64,000 nt of DNA, taken from contig NZ_JAPEPO010000001.1 in assembly GCF_026340095.1 (NCBI RefSeq), forward strand, positions 1,488,001 through 1,552,000. Direction: 5' to 3'. This document shows, in pieces, positions 14,512 through 24,003 of the stretch (its first letter is position 1; every line of letters begins with the position of its first letter). The position numbers and the translations under genes are program-made. The notes below the pieces were generated by a model. It worked only from the letters and a program-made list of their open reading frames with translations. It searched no databases and was not told the DNA's origin. The stretch is from Streptomyces sp. NBC_01446 (GTDB taxonomy: Bacteria > Actinomycetota > Actinomycetes > Streptomycetales > Streptomycetaceae).

Positions 14512-16320
14512 CTACTGCCCGACGACGGGCAGCTCCAGGACGCCGGTGTCCTCGGGCGCGCTGGTGACGGTGACGGGTTTGATGCCCTTGTTGCCGCCGT
14601 ACGCGTCGTCGCTCGCCGCGATGACGAACTGGAGCCGGTGCCCCTTCTCGTAGCGGTGGACGATGCCTGGCAGCGACACCGTGAAGGAGCGGGTCACGTC
14701 CGGCACGCGGACCGGTGCGACCAGGCGGTGCACGAGTGTCTTGCTGCCGTCGGGCGCGATGTCGTACAGCTTCGCGAAGAGGACGAGCTTGTCGGCGGCG
14801 TCGTCCGAGTTCTGGACCCGCTCGGTCCTCGGCGAGACGACCTTGAGGGTGGCCTTCGGGGAGCCCACGACGTCGGTCGTGCGGGTCAGCGGCTCGCTGG
14901 TCCAGCCGAGGTAGGTGCCCGCGGTGTCGCGTGGGGCGGGGTCGGGGAGGCCGATCAGGCCGGCGAGGGAGGACTCGGAGTGGCTGGTGGGGATCAGCCA
15001 GTTCCGGTACTCGCGGCTGCCGCGCGCGACCTTCGACCGGTTGTCGACGAGCTTGCCGTCGCCGGAGAGGTACAGCTTCCGGCTCAGCGCCGGGACGCTC
15101 TGCGCTGTGGCGTAGGTCTGGCCGGGGTCCGTGATCCAGTCGCGGTAGTAGGCGAACGCGGGTCCGGTGTCGACGTCCTTCTTGTGCCGGAGGTAGCGGT
15201 CGAACCAGGCGAGAATCCGCTTGCCGACGTACGAGGTCTCCAGGTTGCCCTGCGCGAGGTTGAGTTCACCGCTCGCGGGATCCGTGAGGCCGCCGCTGTG
15301 ACCCCACGACTGCCAGATCATCTTCGTGGTCGTCCCCTGCGCCTTGAGGGTCCCGTACGTGGCCTGCGCCTCGTTCAGGTTGAAGAGGCTGTCGGACTGG
15401 CCCTGCACGAGCAGCGTCGGCGCCTTGACCTGCTTCAGATACGAGACCGGCGAGACGCTGCGCGCGTAGTCGAGCATCGGTCCCGCCTTGTCGGACGGGT
15501 AGCGGCCGGAGTTCAGGGTGCTGATCGTCTCGCAGGCGTCGGTGACGAAGTGCAGGCAGGTGAGCTTGTTGATCCGGGACGGGTCGAGGGACGGTTCGAG
15601 GAGGGGCTGGCCCTCGCCGATCAGGTAGAAGCCGTTGGTCCACTGCCATTTGAAGGCGCCGGGGACGGAGCGGTCGGCGGCGTTGTTCGGGTCGAGGGAG
15701 TACGCCAGGTCGTTCCACGTGATCATCGGGACGAGCGCGTCGACGCGGTGGTCGACCGCCGCGGTGGCCAGCTGGATAGCCCCGCCGTAGGAGCCGCCGA
15801 TCATGCCGACGCGGGGGTCGCCCTTGCCGTCCTTCGTGACGTAGTCGGCCTTCGTGCCGTCGTCGGCCGCGCGGGTCCCGGCGAGGAAGTCGACGAGTCC
15901 GGAGGCCGCGGCGCCGTCGATGCGGGGGTCGTCGAGCGAGACGAGACACCCCGACTTGCCGAACCCGAGCCCGGAGTAGACGAGTCCGACGTAGCCGCGC
16001 GCGGCGAAGGCCTTCCCGACGGCGTCGGTCGAGCCGTCGGACTTGCTGCCGCCGAAGCCGTTGGTGGCGAGGACGGCGGGCGCGGTGTGGGCGGCGTCGA
16101 CGCCCGCCGGACGGTAGAGGTCGGCGTCGACGACGCAGCTGCGGGCGCCGGCCTGGATCGTGAACTTCAGTGCGGTGACCGCGTATTCGCCCGCCTGCTT
16201 CGTGTGCGGTGCGGCGTTCGCGGGCGCGGCGAGGGCGAGCGGCGCGGCGACCATGGCGCCGAGTGCGAGGGCCAGCGCCAGTGGAGATCGCGGTCGGGAT
16301 CGGGGCACGGCACGGGACAC
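14512..16320 (-). CDS. Secreted CocE/NonD-family hydrolase (X-Pro dipeptidyl-peptidase-like)
   Basis: 602 residues. The GTG at 16320 is preferred since GGAGG lies 5 bases upstream; an earlier in-frame GTG at 16332 overlaps that site. Residues 1-37 are a Sec signal peptide (LALALALGAMVAAPLALAAPANA). The alpha/beta hydrolase domain has the nucleophile GGSYGG with Ser177, and a C-terminal jelly-roll typical of CocE/X-Pro peptidases (from about residue 440). Family members remove X-Pro dipeptides or hydrolyse esters. A perfect palindrome lies 66 bases upstream of the start. Confidence 0.88.
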   Translation of the reverse strand: MSRAVPRSRPRSPLALALALGAMVAAPLALAAPANAAPHTKQAGEYAVTALKFTIQAGARSCVVDADLYRPAGVDAAHTAPAVLATNGFGGSKSDGSTDAVGKAFAARGYVGLVYSGLGFGKSGCLVSLDDPRIDGAAASGLVDFLAGTRAADDGTKADYVTKDGKGDPRVGMIGGSYGGAIQLATAAVDHRVDALVPMITWNDLAYSLDPNNAADRSVPGAFKWQWTNGFYLIGEGQPLLEPSLDPSRINKLTCLHFVTDACETISTLNSGRYPSDKAGPMLDYARSVSPVSYLKQVKAPTLLVQGQSDSLFNLNEAQATYGTLKAQGTTTKMIWQSWGHSGGLTDPASGELNLAQGNLETSYVGKRILAWFDRYLRHKKDVDTGPAFAYYRDWITDPGQTYATAQSVPALSRKLYLSGDGKLVDNRSKVARGSREYRNWLIPTSHSESSLAGLIGLPDPAPRDTAGTYLGWTSEPLTRTTDVVGSPKATLKVVSPRTERVQNSDDAADKLVLFAKLYDIAPDGSKTLVHRLVAPVRVPDVTRSFTVSLPGIVHRYEKGHRLQFVIAASDDAYGGNKGIKPVTVTSAPEDTGVLELPVVGQ

Positions 16321-16385
16321 GGCTACCTCCACGCTGAGGAAGACCCACCGGCTACCGACCGGTAAGTCTGGGCGTGGTCATGTTG

Positions 16386-16397
16386 TGACACGTGTCA
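16386..16397. promoter_or_regulatory. 12-bp perfect palindrome TGACACGTGTCA
   Basis: Located 66-77 bases upstream of the secreted hydrolase start on the minus strand, just downstream of a TTGACC sequence that could be a -35 element. The position suits a repressor operator. The protein binding it is unknown; no regulator gene is adjacent. Confidence 0.5.
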
Positions 16398-16455
16398 TAC
16401 ACGGGTCAATCACCGCGACGCGTGTTTCTTGACGAAGATTCAGCAACCGAACGAT

Positions 16456-17394
16456 TCAGGCCAGCGCGGGCACATCCAGGGTCAACGTCCTTGCATCCGC
16501 GTCGAGTTCACCGGGAATGCCGAACGGGATCGTCAGCGCTCCCTCGCAGTGCCCGAAGCCGAACTCCTCGACGACGGGAACCCCCAGCCCGCCGAGCCGG
16601 TCGACGAGCAGCGCGCGCAGCCCGTCGTACGCGTCGCACTCGGCCCAGGACCCGAGCAGGATCCCGGCGACCCCGTCGAGCCAGCCGGCGCGCAGGAGTT
16701 GGGTGAGATAGCGGTCGATGCGGTACGTCTCCTCGCCGGTGTCCTCCAGGCACAGCAGCCCGCCCGCGGCCGACGGACGGGCGTGCGGGGCGCCCAGGTC
16801 GGCGGCGAGCAGGCAGAGGCAGCCGCCGAGCGTGACGCCGCGCGCGGTGCCGCCCACGAGCGGCCGCCCACCGTCCACAGCCGTGATCGTCCGTACGGTC
16901 TCCGGCTCGAAGAGCGTGTCCCTCAAGTGGTCCTGCGCGCGGGCGCTCTTGAGGAAGTCGGCCGCCGCGACCATCGGCCCGTGAAGAGTCGCGAGACCGA
17001 GCCGGGCGGCGAACGCCTCGTGCAGCGCCGTGATGTCGCTGTACCCGACGAACACCTTGGGCCCGGCGGCCCGCATCGCGTCCCAGTCGAGCAGGTCGGC
17101 CATGCGCTGCGCGCCGTATCCGCCCCGCGCGCACAGGACGGCGTCGACGGACGGATCGCACCAGGCTCGCTGGAGACCGGCGGCGCGCTCGGCGTCATTG
17201 CCCGCGAGATAGTCGAACTGCCCATGGACAGAGCGGACTTGGGGTTCGACGACGGGCTCGAGGTCCCAGCCGCGCAGGATGTCGAGACCTGCCGCCAGCC
17301 GGTCCTCGGGCACGGGTCCGCTGGGCGCGACGACGGCGACGCGCGCTCCGGGGGCGAGGCGTGCGGGCCGGGTGAGCGGTGTCGGTGACGTCAC
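16456..17394 (-). CDS. LD-carboxypeptidase (peptidase family S66)
   Basis: 312 residues. The GTG at 17394 overlaps the stop of the S9 peptidase (GTGA), making co-translation likely. S66 landmarks are the VAVVAPSGP start, GGYGAQRMADLLD, and the nucleophile in VGYSDITALHEA (Ser119). Later come LCLEDTGEE with the catalytic Glu and GFGHCEGALTIPFG with the His. LdcA-type enzymes cut the L-Lys/Dap-D-Ala bond of muropeptide stems during cytoplasmic murein recycling; some relatives hydrolyse microcin C-like peptides instead. No signal peptide is visible. Confidence 0.9.
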   Translation of the reverse strand: MTSPTPLTRPARLAPGARVAVVAPSGPVPEDRLAAGLDILRGWDLEPVVEPQVRSVHGQFDYLAGNDAERAAGLQRAWCDPSVDAVLCARGGYGAQRMADLLDWDAMRAAGPKVFVGYSDITALHEAFAARLGLATLHGPMVAAADFLKSARAQDHLRDTLFEPETVRTITAVDGGRPLVGGTARGVTLGGCLCLLAADLGAPHARPSAAGGLLCLEDTGEETYRIDRYLTQLLRAGWLDGVAGILLGSWAECDAYDGLRALLVDRLGGLGVPVVEEFGFGHCEGALTIPFGIPGELDADARTLTLDVPALA

Positions 17395-19436
17395 TTGGAC
17401 AGCTCCAGTACGGGGATCCCGGTCGGGTTGAGGCCGAACACCTGGGCGTACAGGGAGAGTTCGGACTCCAGGACGCGGATCATGGTGTCCGCGCGCCGGA
17501 ACCCGTGGCCCTCGCCCTCGAAGGCGATGTACGCGTGCGGGACGCGCCGGCCGTCCAGACGGTCGAGGAACCGCTCGCACTGCGCGGGCGGGCAGATCAC
17601 GTCGTCGAGGCCCTGGAGCAGCAGGAACGGCGCGGTGAGCCGCTCCGCGTGCTCGGCCGGCGAGCGCTCGACGTACCGCGCGGGCACCTCTGCGAGCGGC
17701 CCGACGAGCGACTCCAGGTACTGGGACTCGAAGTCGTGGGTCTCACCGGAGCCCCAGGCCGTGAGGTCGAGGATGGGGTAGAGGATCGTGCCGCAGGCGT
17801 AGACGTCGGTGCCGGTCAGGGACGCGGCCGTGGTCCAGCCTCCGGCGCTGCCGCCGCGGATCGCGAGCCGGTCGCGGTCGGCGGTGCCCTCGGCGGCGAG
17901 CGCGAGCGCCACGGCGGCGCAGTCCTCCACGTCGACGACGCCCCACTGTTCGCGCAGGCGGTTGCGGTACTCACGGCCGTAGCCGGTGGAGCCGCCGTAG
18001 TTGACCTCGGCGACGCCGATGCCGCGCGAGGTGAAGTAGGCGATCTCCAGGTCGAGCACGAGGGGTGAGTGCCCGGTGGGGCCGCCGTGTGCCCATACGA
18101 CGTAGGGCGGCAGTTCGTCGTCGGGCGCGGCGTGGGTGGGGCTGTGCGGCGGATAGATGTGGGCGTGGATGTCCCTGCCCTCGGGACCCGCGAAGGTGCG
18201 GATCTGCGGCTCCGGGTAGTACGCGGGGTCGACGGCGTCACCGTGCGCGGCGCCGACGACGCGCGCCCGGCCGGTACAGGTGTCGAGCTCCACGACCTCG
18301 TGGCCGGTGCGCGGGCTGGCGGCGACGCCGACGACGCGGGTGCCGTGCACGGCGAGCGCGGGGCTCCACTCGGTCCAGGGTCCGGCGGCGTCCACGACCT
18401 CGCCGGTCGCCGGGTCGAGGACGCCGAGCGCGGTGGCGCCGACGCCGTGGACGACGGCGATCAGGCCGCTCTCCAGCGGGGCGAACCAGCGGTGGCCGAT
18501 CTTCCAGAGCGGTCCGCCGAACTCCTCCTCGCGCGGGCACAGGGGCCGTGGTACGCCGTCCGGGCCGACGCGGTAGAGGTTCCACCAGCCGCTGCGGTCG
18601 CTGGAGTAGACGAGGGCGCCGTCCGGCGCCCACTCCACCTGCGCGACGGACTCGTCGGGCCCGCCGAACGCCGTCCTCGCCCCGCTGAACGTGCCGTCTT
18701 CGGACACGTCGGCGACGACCAGCTCCGTGCCGTCCCACGGCATGCGCGGGTGGTCCCAGGCGAGCCAGGCGGCACGGCGGCCGTCGGGCGAGAGGCGAGG
18801 GCCCGTGACGAACCGGTGGCGACCGTCGGAGAGTTCGCGCACGGCGCCGCGGTCCTCGGCCGCGCTCCCGTCGAGCGGCACCGCGGCGGCGACGCGGCGC
18901 ACATCGGCCGGCCCGTCGCCGGTGAACTCCTCCAGGACGCACCACACTTCGCCCCGGTCGAGGTGGATCTGCGGATCGGCCCAGCGCAGCCCGTCCCCCA
19001 CCGCGGAGACGGGCGTGAGGGGGCGGGGTACGGCGCCGGGGGCGTCGGGCTCGTAGGCGTAGAGGCGCTGGTCCGCAAAGTCGGCGAACACAACAAGCGG
19101 CCCGTGCGGGCCCTCGGGGCGTCCGGCCCCGGCCCACGGCTGTCCGCCGTACTCGATGACGCGGCTGCGCACGTTCCACGGCGCGGGCAGCACGGTGTGC
19201 TCCGTGCCGCCGGCACGCCGTCTGACCAGGGCCCGCCGGCCGCCCTCGGCGGGGCGGGGCTCGGTCCACCATGCCTCGTCGCCGACGAAGCCGACGTACT
19301 CCGGCTTCCCGTCGTGCGCCGCGGCCAGCGCGGCCGTGATCGGCGACGGCCACGATCCGTAACTCTGGATCAGCACCAACTTGTCCACGTCCCCCATGAC
19401 TTCAGAGGCCCCCATGTTCTCCACGTGTGACGCCAT
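17391..19436 (-). CDS. S9-family prolyl oligopeptidase
   Basis: 681 residues. The N-terminal two-thirds is a beta-propeller with repeated blade motifs (LSPDGRRAAWLAWDHPRMPWDGTELVV, VEWAPDGALVYSSDRSGWWNLY). The C-terminal alpha/beta hydrolase has GGSAGG around residue 526 as nucleophile elbow, FLLLQGLDDVICPP for the Asp and GEGHGFR for the His. It is cytoplasmic by sequence. Several starts are possible (19436, 19415 and others); none has a strong ribosome site. It sits in a minus-strand run of peptide hydrolases between LdcA (overlapping) and the M20 peptidase (49-base gap). Confidence 0.9.
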   Translation of the reverse strand: MASHVENMGASEVMGDVDKLVLIQSYGSWPSPITAALAAAHDGKPEYVGFVGDEAWWTEPRPAEGGRRALVRRRAGGTEHTVLPAPWNVRSRVIEYGGQPWAGAGRPEGPHGPLVVFADFADQRLYAYEPDAPGAVPRPLTPVSAVGDGLRWADPQIHLDRGEVWCVLEEFTGDGPADVRRVAAAVPLDGSAAEDRGAVRELSDGRHRFVTGPRLSPDGRRAAWLAWDHPRMPWDGTELVVADVSEDGTFSGARTAFGGPDESVAQVEWAPDGALVYSSDRSGWWNLYRVGPDGVPRPLCPREEEFGGPLWKIGHRWFAPLESGLIAVVHGVGATALGVLDPATGEVVDAAGPWTEWSPALAVHGTRVVGVAASPRTGHEVVELDTCTGRARVVGAAHGDAVDPAYYPEPQIRTFAGPEGRDIHAHIYPPHSPTHAAPDDELPPYVVWAHGGPTGHSPLVLDLEIAYFTSRGIGVAEVNYGGSTGYGREYRNRLREQWGVVDVEDCAAVALALAAEGTADRDRLAIRGGSAGGWTTAASLTGTDVYACGTILYPILDLTAWGSGETHDFESQYLESLVGPLAEVPARYVERSPAEHAERLTAPFLLLQGLDDVICPPAQCERFLDRLDGRRVPHAYIAFEGEGHGFRRADTMIRVLESELSLYAQVFGLNPTGIPVLELSK

Positions 19437-19485
19437 TTCCTAGACCGTCTCCCGAACCCGCTTGCCGAAACCCTCCCGGCGGCGC

Positions 19486-20820
19486 CTACGCGGACCGCAG
19501 GAAGCGGTCGAGCACGCGGACGCCGAAGTGCAGCGCCTCGACCGGGACCCGCTCGTCCACGCCGTGGAAGAGCGCCTGGTAGTCGAATCCCTCGGGGAGC
19601 TTCAACGGCGCGAAGCCGTAGCCCGTGATGCCGAGCCGCGAGAACTGCTTGGCGTCGGTGCCGCCCGACATGCAGTACGGCACGACGTGCCCCTCCGGCG
19701 CGTACTCCTCCACCGCCGAGCGCATCCTCGCGAACGTCGGGGAGTCGACCGGCGCCTGGAGCGCGACCTCACGGTGCTCGAACTCCCACTCCACATCGGG
19801 TCCGGTGAGCCGGTCGAGGGTCTCGCGGAACTCGTCCTCGCCGCCCGGCAGATACCGGCCGTCGATGTGCGCGGTCGCCTCTCCGGGGATGACGTTGATC
19901 TTGTACCCGGCGGACAGCATCGTCGGGTTGGCGCTGTTGCGGACGGTCGGCGCGACGAGCGCCGCGGCCGGGCCGAGCTTGGTGAGGAGGTCGTCGGCCG
20001 AGAAGTCCGGGGAGTCCACGCCGGCGTCGATGCCGTACAGGGCCGCCAGTTCGGTCAGCGCGGCGGCCACAGTCGGCGTGAGCCGCACCGGCCACTCGTG
20101 CTCGCCGATCCGCGCGACGGCGGCGGCGAGCCTGGTGACGGCGTTGGCGTGGTTCACCTTCGAGCCGTGGCCCGCCTTGCCGTGGGCGGTGAGCCGGAGC
20201 CAGCCCGTGCCGCGTTCGCCCGCCGCGATCGGGTAGATCTGCTTGCCGTGGCCGTCGTGGAAGGTGAAGGCGCCCGATTCGCTGATGCCCTCGGTGCAGC
20301 CCTCGAAGAGACCGGCATGCTGGTCGGCGAGGAAGCCGGAGCCGTCCTCGGCGCTCGCCTCCTCGTCGGCGGTGAAGGCGACGACGATGTCCCGGCGCGG
20401 GCGCACACCGGCGCGGGCCCACTGCCGGACGACGGCGAGGATCATCGCGTCCATGTTCTTCATGTCGACGGCGCCACGGCCCCATACGACCCCGTCGCGG
20501 ATCTCTCCGGAGAACGGGTGCACGCTCCAGTCGGCGGCCTCCGCGGGGACGACGTCGAGGTGGCCGTGGACGAGCATCGCGTCGGCGGACGGGTCCGTGC
20601 CGGCGATACGCGCGACGACGTTCGTGCGCCCCTTGGTGCGTTCGAGGAGGGTCGGCTCCAGGCCCGCCTCGGCGAGCTTCGTGGCCGCGTACTCGGCGGC
20701 CGGGCGCTCCTGGCAGCCGCCGCCACCGCGGTTGGTGGTGTCGATGCGGATGAGCTCGGACGTGAAGGTCACGACCTCGTCGAGCGCCTGCTCGTCCACC
20801 TGAAATGCCTGGTCAGCCAT
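19486..20820 (-). CDS. M20-family metallopeptidase
   Basis: 444 residues from the ATG at 20820. M20 zinc motifs: HGHLDVVP (His87, Asp89), WGRGAVDMKN (Asp119), and TADEEASAEDG with the Glu153/Glu154 pair. A dimerisation lid domain with HGKAGHGSK lies in the middle, and SGGTDAKQF near the end supplies part of the site. Members include dipeptidases, carboxypeptidases and deacylases; this group is annotated as a general M20 peptidase. It overlaps the M55 gene by 8 bases. Confidence 0.9.
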   Translation of the reverse strand: MADQAFQVDEQALDEVVTFTSELIRIDTTNRGGGGCQERPAAEYAATKLAEAGLEPTLLERTKGRTNVVARIAGTDPSADAMLVHGHLDVVPAEAADWSVHPFSGEIRDGVVWGRGAVDMKNMDAMILAVVRQWARAGVRPRRDIVVAFTADEEASAEDGSGFLADQHAGLFEGCTEGISESGAFTFHDGHGKQIYPIAAGERGTGWLRLTAHGKAGHGSKVNHANAVTRLAAAVARIGEHEWPVRLTPTVAAALTELAALYGIDAGVDSPDFSADDLLTKLGPAAALVAPTVRNSANPTMLSAGYKINVIPGEATAHIDGRYLPGGEDEFRETLDRLTGPDVEWEFEHREVALQAPVDSPTFARMRSAVEEYAPEGHVVPYCMSGGTDAKQFSRLGITGYGFAPLKLPEGFDYQALFHGVDERVPVEALHFGVRVLDRFLRSA

Positions 20821-21646
20821 ACTGTTCCTCCACCGCGGCCGAGACGATCGTGGTGACCGCCTTGAAGGTGCGGATGCCGTCGTACATGGTGTCGTTCGTG
20901 TAGGAGATCCTGCGCTCGCCGGTGCGCCGGACGCCGGGCACCACCGTCGCGGCCATCGACAGATGCTCGGCGTCGAACTCGAGCTCGATGGTGAACTGGC
21001 CGCCCTGGACGGGCTCGTGGCGCACGGCGAGTGCCGCCGCCTCCTTCGCCGCGGCCCGGATGTCGGTGGCGGTCCGCTTCGGCGTACGACAGACAGCCGC
21101 ATACCGGGACACATAGTCCTTGACCGCGACCTTGCGGGCCTCGGGCGCGTAACCGAGCGCGTCGTCGCAGGTGAGGTCGTCGCCGGTGACGAGGACGACG
21201 GGTACGCCGTACTCGGCGACGACGTGCGCGTTGAGGAGGCCCTCGCTCGCCCGGACGCCGTTGATCCAGACGCCGGTGATGGAGTTGGCGAGGTACGTGT
21301 GGGCGAGGACGCCCTCCGTGCCGGCGCCCGTGTGGTAGCCGATGAACGCGATGCCGTCGACGTCGCCGTGCTGGACGCCCTCGACCATGGAGAGCGTCTT
21401 GTGGCGGCCCGTGATCATCTCCGCGCGCTCGTCGAGTTGCTCCAGGAGCAGGTTGCGCATCGACCAGTGGGCCTCGTTGATGAGCACCTCGTCGGCGCCC
21501 CCGTCGAAGAAGCCGAGCACGGCGGCGTTGACGTCCGAGGTGAACATGGACCGGCAGCGCTCCCACTGCGGGGTGCCGGGCAGCACGTCTCCCGGCCAGG
21601 TCACACCGGTGGCGCCCTCCATGTCGGCGCTGATGAGGATCTTCAT
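20813..21646 (-). CDS. M55-family D-aminopeptidase (DppA-like)
   Basis: 277 residues. DppA/M55 signature: MKILISADMEGATGV with the metal-binding Asp and Glu, then FIGYHTGAG and VLVTGDDLTCDDA. In Bacillus subtilis DppA forms a decameric zinc D-aminopeptidase acting on D-Ala-containing dipeptides. With M20, S9 and S66 enzymes downstream, an involvement in degradation of peptidoglycan-derived or D-amino-acid peptides is plausible (inference). Confidence 0.9.
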   Translation of the reverse strand: MKILISADMEGATGVTWPGDVLPGTPQWERCRSMFTSDVNAAVLGFFDGGADEVLINEAHWSMRNLLLEQLDERAEMITGRHKTLSMVEGVQHGDVDGIAFIGYHTGAGTEGVLAHTYLANSITGVWINGVRASEGLLNAHVVAEYGVPVVLVTGDDLTCDDALGYAPEARKVAVKDYVSRYAAVCRTPKRTATDIRAAAKEAAALAVRHEPVQGGQFTIELEFDAEHLSMAATVVPGVRRTGERRISYTNDTMYDGIRTFKAVTTIVSAAVEEQYG

Positions 21647-21758
21647 GGCGCATCACGGTACGCGTCAGGGAACGCGCAGGCCAGAGCCACCCTGAGAGCC
21701 AGAGGTCCAGTCCTCCGAAAGGCGGCGGGCGCCCCTGCGATCAGGGTGATCACAGACG

Positions 21759-21947
21759 TCAGGAGACGGCCGTGTCCGGGCGCTCCTCGACCTCGTCGGC
21801 CTTCATCGCCCTCGTCTCGCTCTTGAGGATCCGCAGCGATTTGCCGAGCGAGCGCGCCGTGTCGGGGAGTTTCTTCGAGCCGAACAGGACGATGACCACG
21901 ATCGCCACGATGAGCAGGTGCCAGGGCTCCAGACCGTTGCGGAACAT
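21759..21947 (-). CDS. tatA: TatA-type twin-arginine translocase subunit
   Basis: 62 residues: short hydrophobic helix ([21 protein letters not shown]) with the FGxxxLPD hinge, then the amphipathic helix [19 protein letters not shown]. This is the standard TatA/E architecture, but no tatB or tatC is nearby, so it is probably a secondary tatA paralogue. It diverges from the LCP gene. Whether it serves the exported amidohydrolase of this window cannot be said. Confidence 0.9.
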   Translation of the reverse strand: MFRNGLEPWHLLIVAIVVIVLFGSKKLPDTARSLGKSLRILKSETRAMKADEVEERPDTAVS

Positions 21948-22016
21948 TTTCGCCCCACCCTTCGTCTCTTCGGATGAGGTGTGCGCCGGACGGCACCCAC
22001 CAAGAAGCTTGCTACA

Positions 22017-22031
22017 TTGCGCAACTGTACA
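22017..22031. promoter_or_regulatory. 15-bp element TTGCGCAACTGTACA, copy 1
   Basis: Located between divergent tatA and the LCP gene, ending 28 bases before the LCP ATG. The same 15 bases occur in the opposite orientation at 23631-23645 ahead of the GlsB-type gene. TTGCGCAA is itself palindromic. Likely a shared regulator or promoter element. Confidence 0.55.
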
Positions 22032-22059
22032 ACCCCGGATCCGAATGAGGGCGCACCCC

Positions 22060-23586
22060 ATGGCAGGCACCCGTGAGCAGTTGTCACCCGCGCGCCGAGG
22101 AAGCAGCGCCAAGTCCGCCGCACGCGCGGCGCGACCGAGGCGCAGCCGCGTGCGCTTCACGCTCGCGATATCCCTGTCCCTGCTCGTCCTGCTGACCGGC
22201 GGCGTGGGCTGGGTGTACCTCAAACTCGGCGGCGACATCAACACGTTCAGCTCGGACGGGATATCCGGCGACCGCCCGGACGCCGACGCGTCGAAGGGTG
22301 AGAACGTCCTCGTCATCGGCTCCGACGCACGCACCGGCGGCAACGAGGCGCTGGGCGGCGGTGACAAGGGCGACATCGGCCGCTCGGACACGGCGTTCCT
22401 GCTGCACGTCTACGCCGACCATCGCAACGCCGTCGCGGTGTCCGTCCCGCGCGACACCCTCGTCACGATCCCGCCCTGCAAACTGCCCGACGGCAGCTGG
22501 ACCAGGACGCGGCCCGACACGATGTTCAACGCGGCGTACTCGACCGGCGAGACCGCCCGGGGCAACCCCGCCTGCACGCAGAACACGGTGGAGAAGCTGA
22601 CGGGCCTGCGCGTCGACCACACCGTCGTCGTGGACTTCAAGGGCTTCGCCGCCCTGACCGACGTCGTCGGCGGAGTGAAGGTGTGCCTCCCCCAGCCCAT
22701 CCACCAGCGCGACCTCAACCCCCATCGCACGACCCCGGGCAAGCTCCTGTTCCCGCGCGGCGAGCAGAGCGTCTCCGGACAGAAGGCCCTCGACTACGTC
22801 CGCCTGCGGCACGGCATCGGCGACGGCTCCGACATCGGCCGCATCAAACGGCAACAGGCCTTCGTCGGCAGCCTCATCAAGAAGGTCAAGAGCGACGGTC
22901 TGACACCCACGAAGCTCCTGCCGCTCGCGAACGCGGCCACCCGGTCGATGACCGTCGACCCCGGCCTCGGCTCCGCCGACAAGCTCCTCTCCTTCGCGAT
23001 GTCCCTCAAGAACATCGACCTGCACAACACCAAGTTCGTCACCATCCCCTGGCGCTACGAGGGAAGCCGCGTCGCGGTCGTCGAACCGGACGCCGACGCC
23101 CTGTGGGCATCACTCAGGGACGACCGGACCATCGACGGAAAGGACGCCAGCGGCAAGAAGGGCGCCCGGTCGAGCGCCTCCCCCGTGCCGTCCGCCGCGC
23201 CGAGTCCGGGAGACGGCATCCGCGTCACCGTCTACAACGGAACGAACGTCATGGGACTGGCCGCCCAGGCCGCGCGCACTCTCGAGGGCGACGGGTTCAC
23301 CGTCACGGGCACGGCGACGGCGTCCACCCAGGACCAGGCCACCACGCTGATCCAGTACGGCCCCGGCGAGAAGGCGCGAGCGGGCACGCTCGCCCAGCGG
23401 TTCCCGGGCGCACGCCTGGAAGAGACCTCGACCGCGGGCATCAAGGCGATTCTCGGGCAGGACTACGCGGACCATCCGTCGGCCGCCGCCACGGCATCGC
23501 CGGAACCCACCGCCGTACCGTCCGAGGTCTCCGACGACGCCCGCTCCGCCGACGACAACCTGTGCTCGAACCTGTCCTACGGCTGA
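22060..23586 (+). CDS. LytR-CpsA-Psr (LCP) family protein with LytR_C domain
   Basis: 508 residues. ATG at 22060 with GAGGG 8 bases upstream (another ATG 15 bases earlier is possible). Cytoplasmic basic tail, one membrane helix near residues 33-53 ([22 protein letters not shown]), then the extracellular LCP catalytic domain with [16 protein letters not shown], and [23 protein letters not shown], the arginine-rich phosphopolyprenyl-binding region. A LytR_C domain follows ([20 protein letters not shown]). LCP enzymes attach anionic glycopolymers to peptidoglycan. The element at 22017-22031 may control it. Confidence 0.9.
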   Translation: MAGTREQLSPARRGSSAKSAARAARPRRSRVRFTLAISLSLLVLLTGGVGWVYLKLGGDINTFSSDGISGDRPDADASKGENVLVIGSDARTGGNEALGGGDKGDIGRSDTAFLLHVYADHRNAVAVSVPRDTLVTIPPCKLPDGSWTRTRPDTMFNAAYSTGETARGNPACTQNTVEKLTGLRVDHTVVVDFKGFAALTDVVGGVKVCLPQPIHQRDLNPHRTTPGKLLFPRGEQSVSGQKALDYVRLRHGIGDGSDIGRIKRQQAFVGSLIKKVKSDGLTPTKLLPLANAATRSMTVDPGLGSADKLLSFAMSLKNIDLHNTKFVTIPWRYEGSRVAVVEPDADALWASLRDDRTIDGKDASGKKGARSSASPVPSAAPSPGDGIRVTVYNGTNVMGLAAQAARTLEGDGFTVTGTATASTQDQATTLIQYGPGEKARAGTLAQRFPGARLEETSTAGIKAILGQDYADHPSAAATASPEPTAVPSEVSDDARSADDNLCSNLSYG

Positions 23587-23630
23587 CCTGGTGCAACCGA
23601 CCGGGACCGTATCGCGTCTTCACCTCTGTC

Positions 23631-23645
23631 TGTACAGTTGCGCAA
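23631..23645. promoter_or_regulatory. 15-bp element TGTACAGTTGCGCAA, copy 2
   Basis: Exact reverse complement of 22017-22031, 74 bases before the GlsB-type start and 45 bases after the LCP stop. A second small inverted repeat, GTTGCG-N6-CGCAAC, overlaps it (23637-23654). Confidence 0.55.
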
Positions 23646-23718
23646 ATTCGCAACGCACAAGCGCAGCCAGAAACACAGGCACAAGGCACCACACATCACC
23701 GAGGGGAACGACGCACAC

Positions 23719-23985
23719 GTGGGCATCATCAGCTGGATCATCCTCGGCCTCGCCGCCGGAGTCATCGCCAAGGTCCTGCTCCCCGGCCGCGACCCGGGCG
23801 GCATGATCGGCACGACCCTCATCGGCGTCGCCGGCGCGTTCGTCGGCGGCTGGATCTCGTCGCGGTTCTTCGACCGCCCCATCGAGAACCAGTTCTTCGA
23901 CGGGCCCACCTGGATCGCGGCCATCGGCGGCTCGCTCGTCCTGCTCATCGGCTACCGCCTCCTCTTCGGCAACTCGCGCGACTGA
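23719..23985 (+). CDS. GlsB/YeaQ/YmgE-family stress-associated membrane protein
   Basis: 88 residues from GTG at 23719 (GAGGGG about 13 bases upstream). Three membrane segments: IISWIILGLAAGVIAKVLLP, GMIGTTLIGVAGAFVGGWI and WIAAIGGSLVLLIGYRLLFG, with the conserved GRDPGG loop of the transglycosylase-associated (GlsB/YeaQ) family. These small membrane proteins are induced under stress in several bacteria; the molecular role is unknown. It lies downstream of the LCP gene and has its own copy of the 15-bp element. Confidence 0.88.
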   Translation: MGIISWIILGLAAGVIAKVLLPGRDPGGMIGTTLIGVAGAFVGGWISSRFFDRPIENQFFDGPTWIAAIGGSLVLLIGYRLLFGNSRD

Positions 23986-24003
23986 CGGGCGGGTCGATCC
24001 CTC

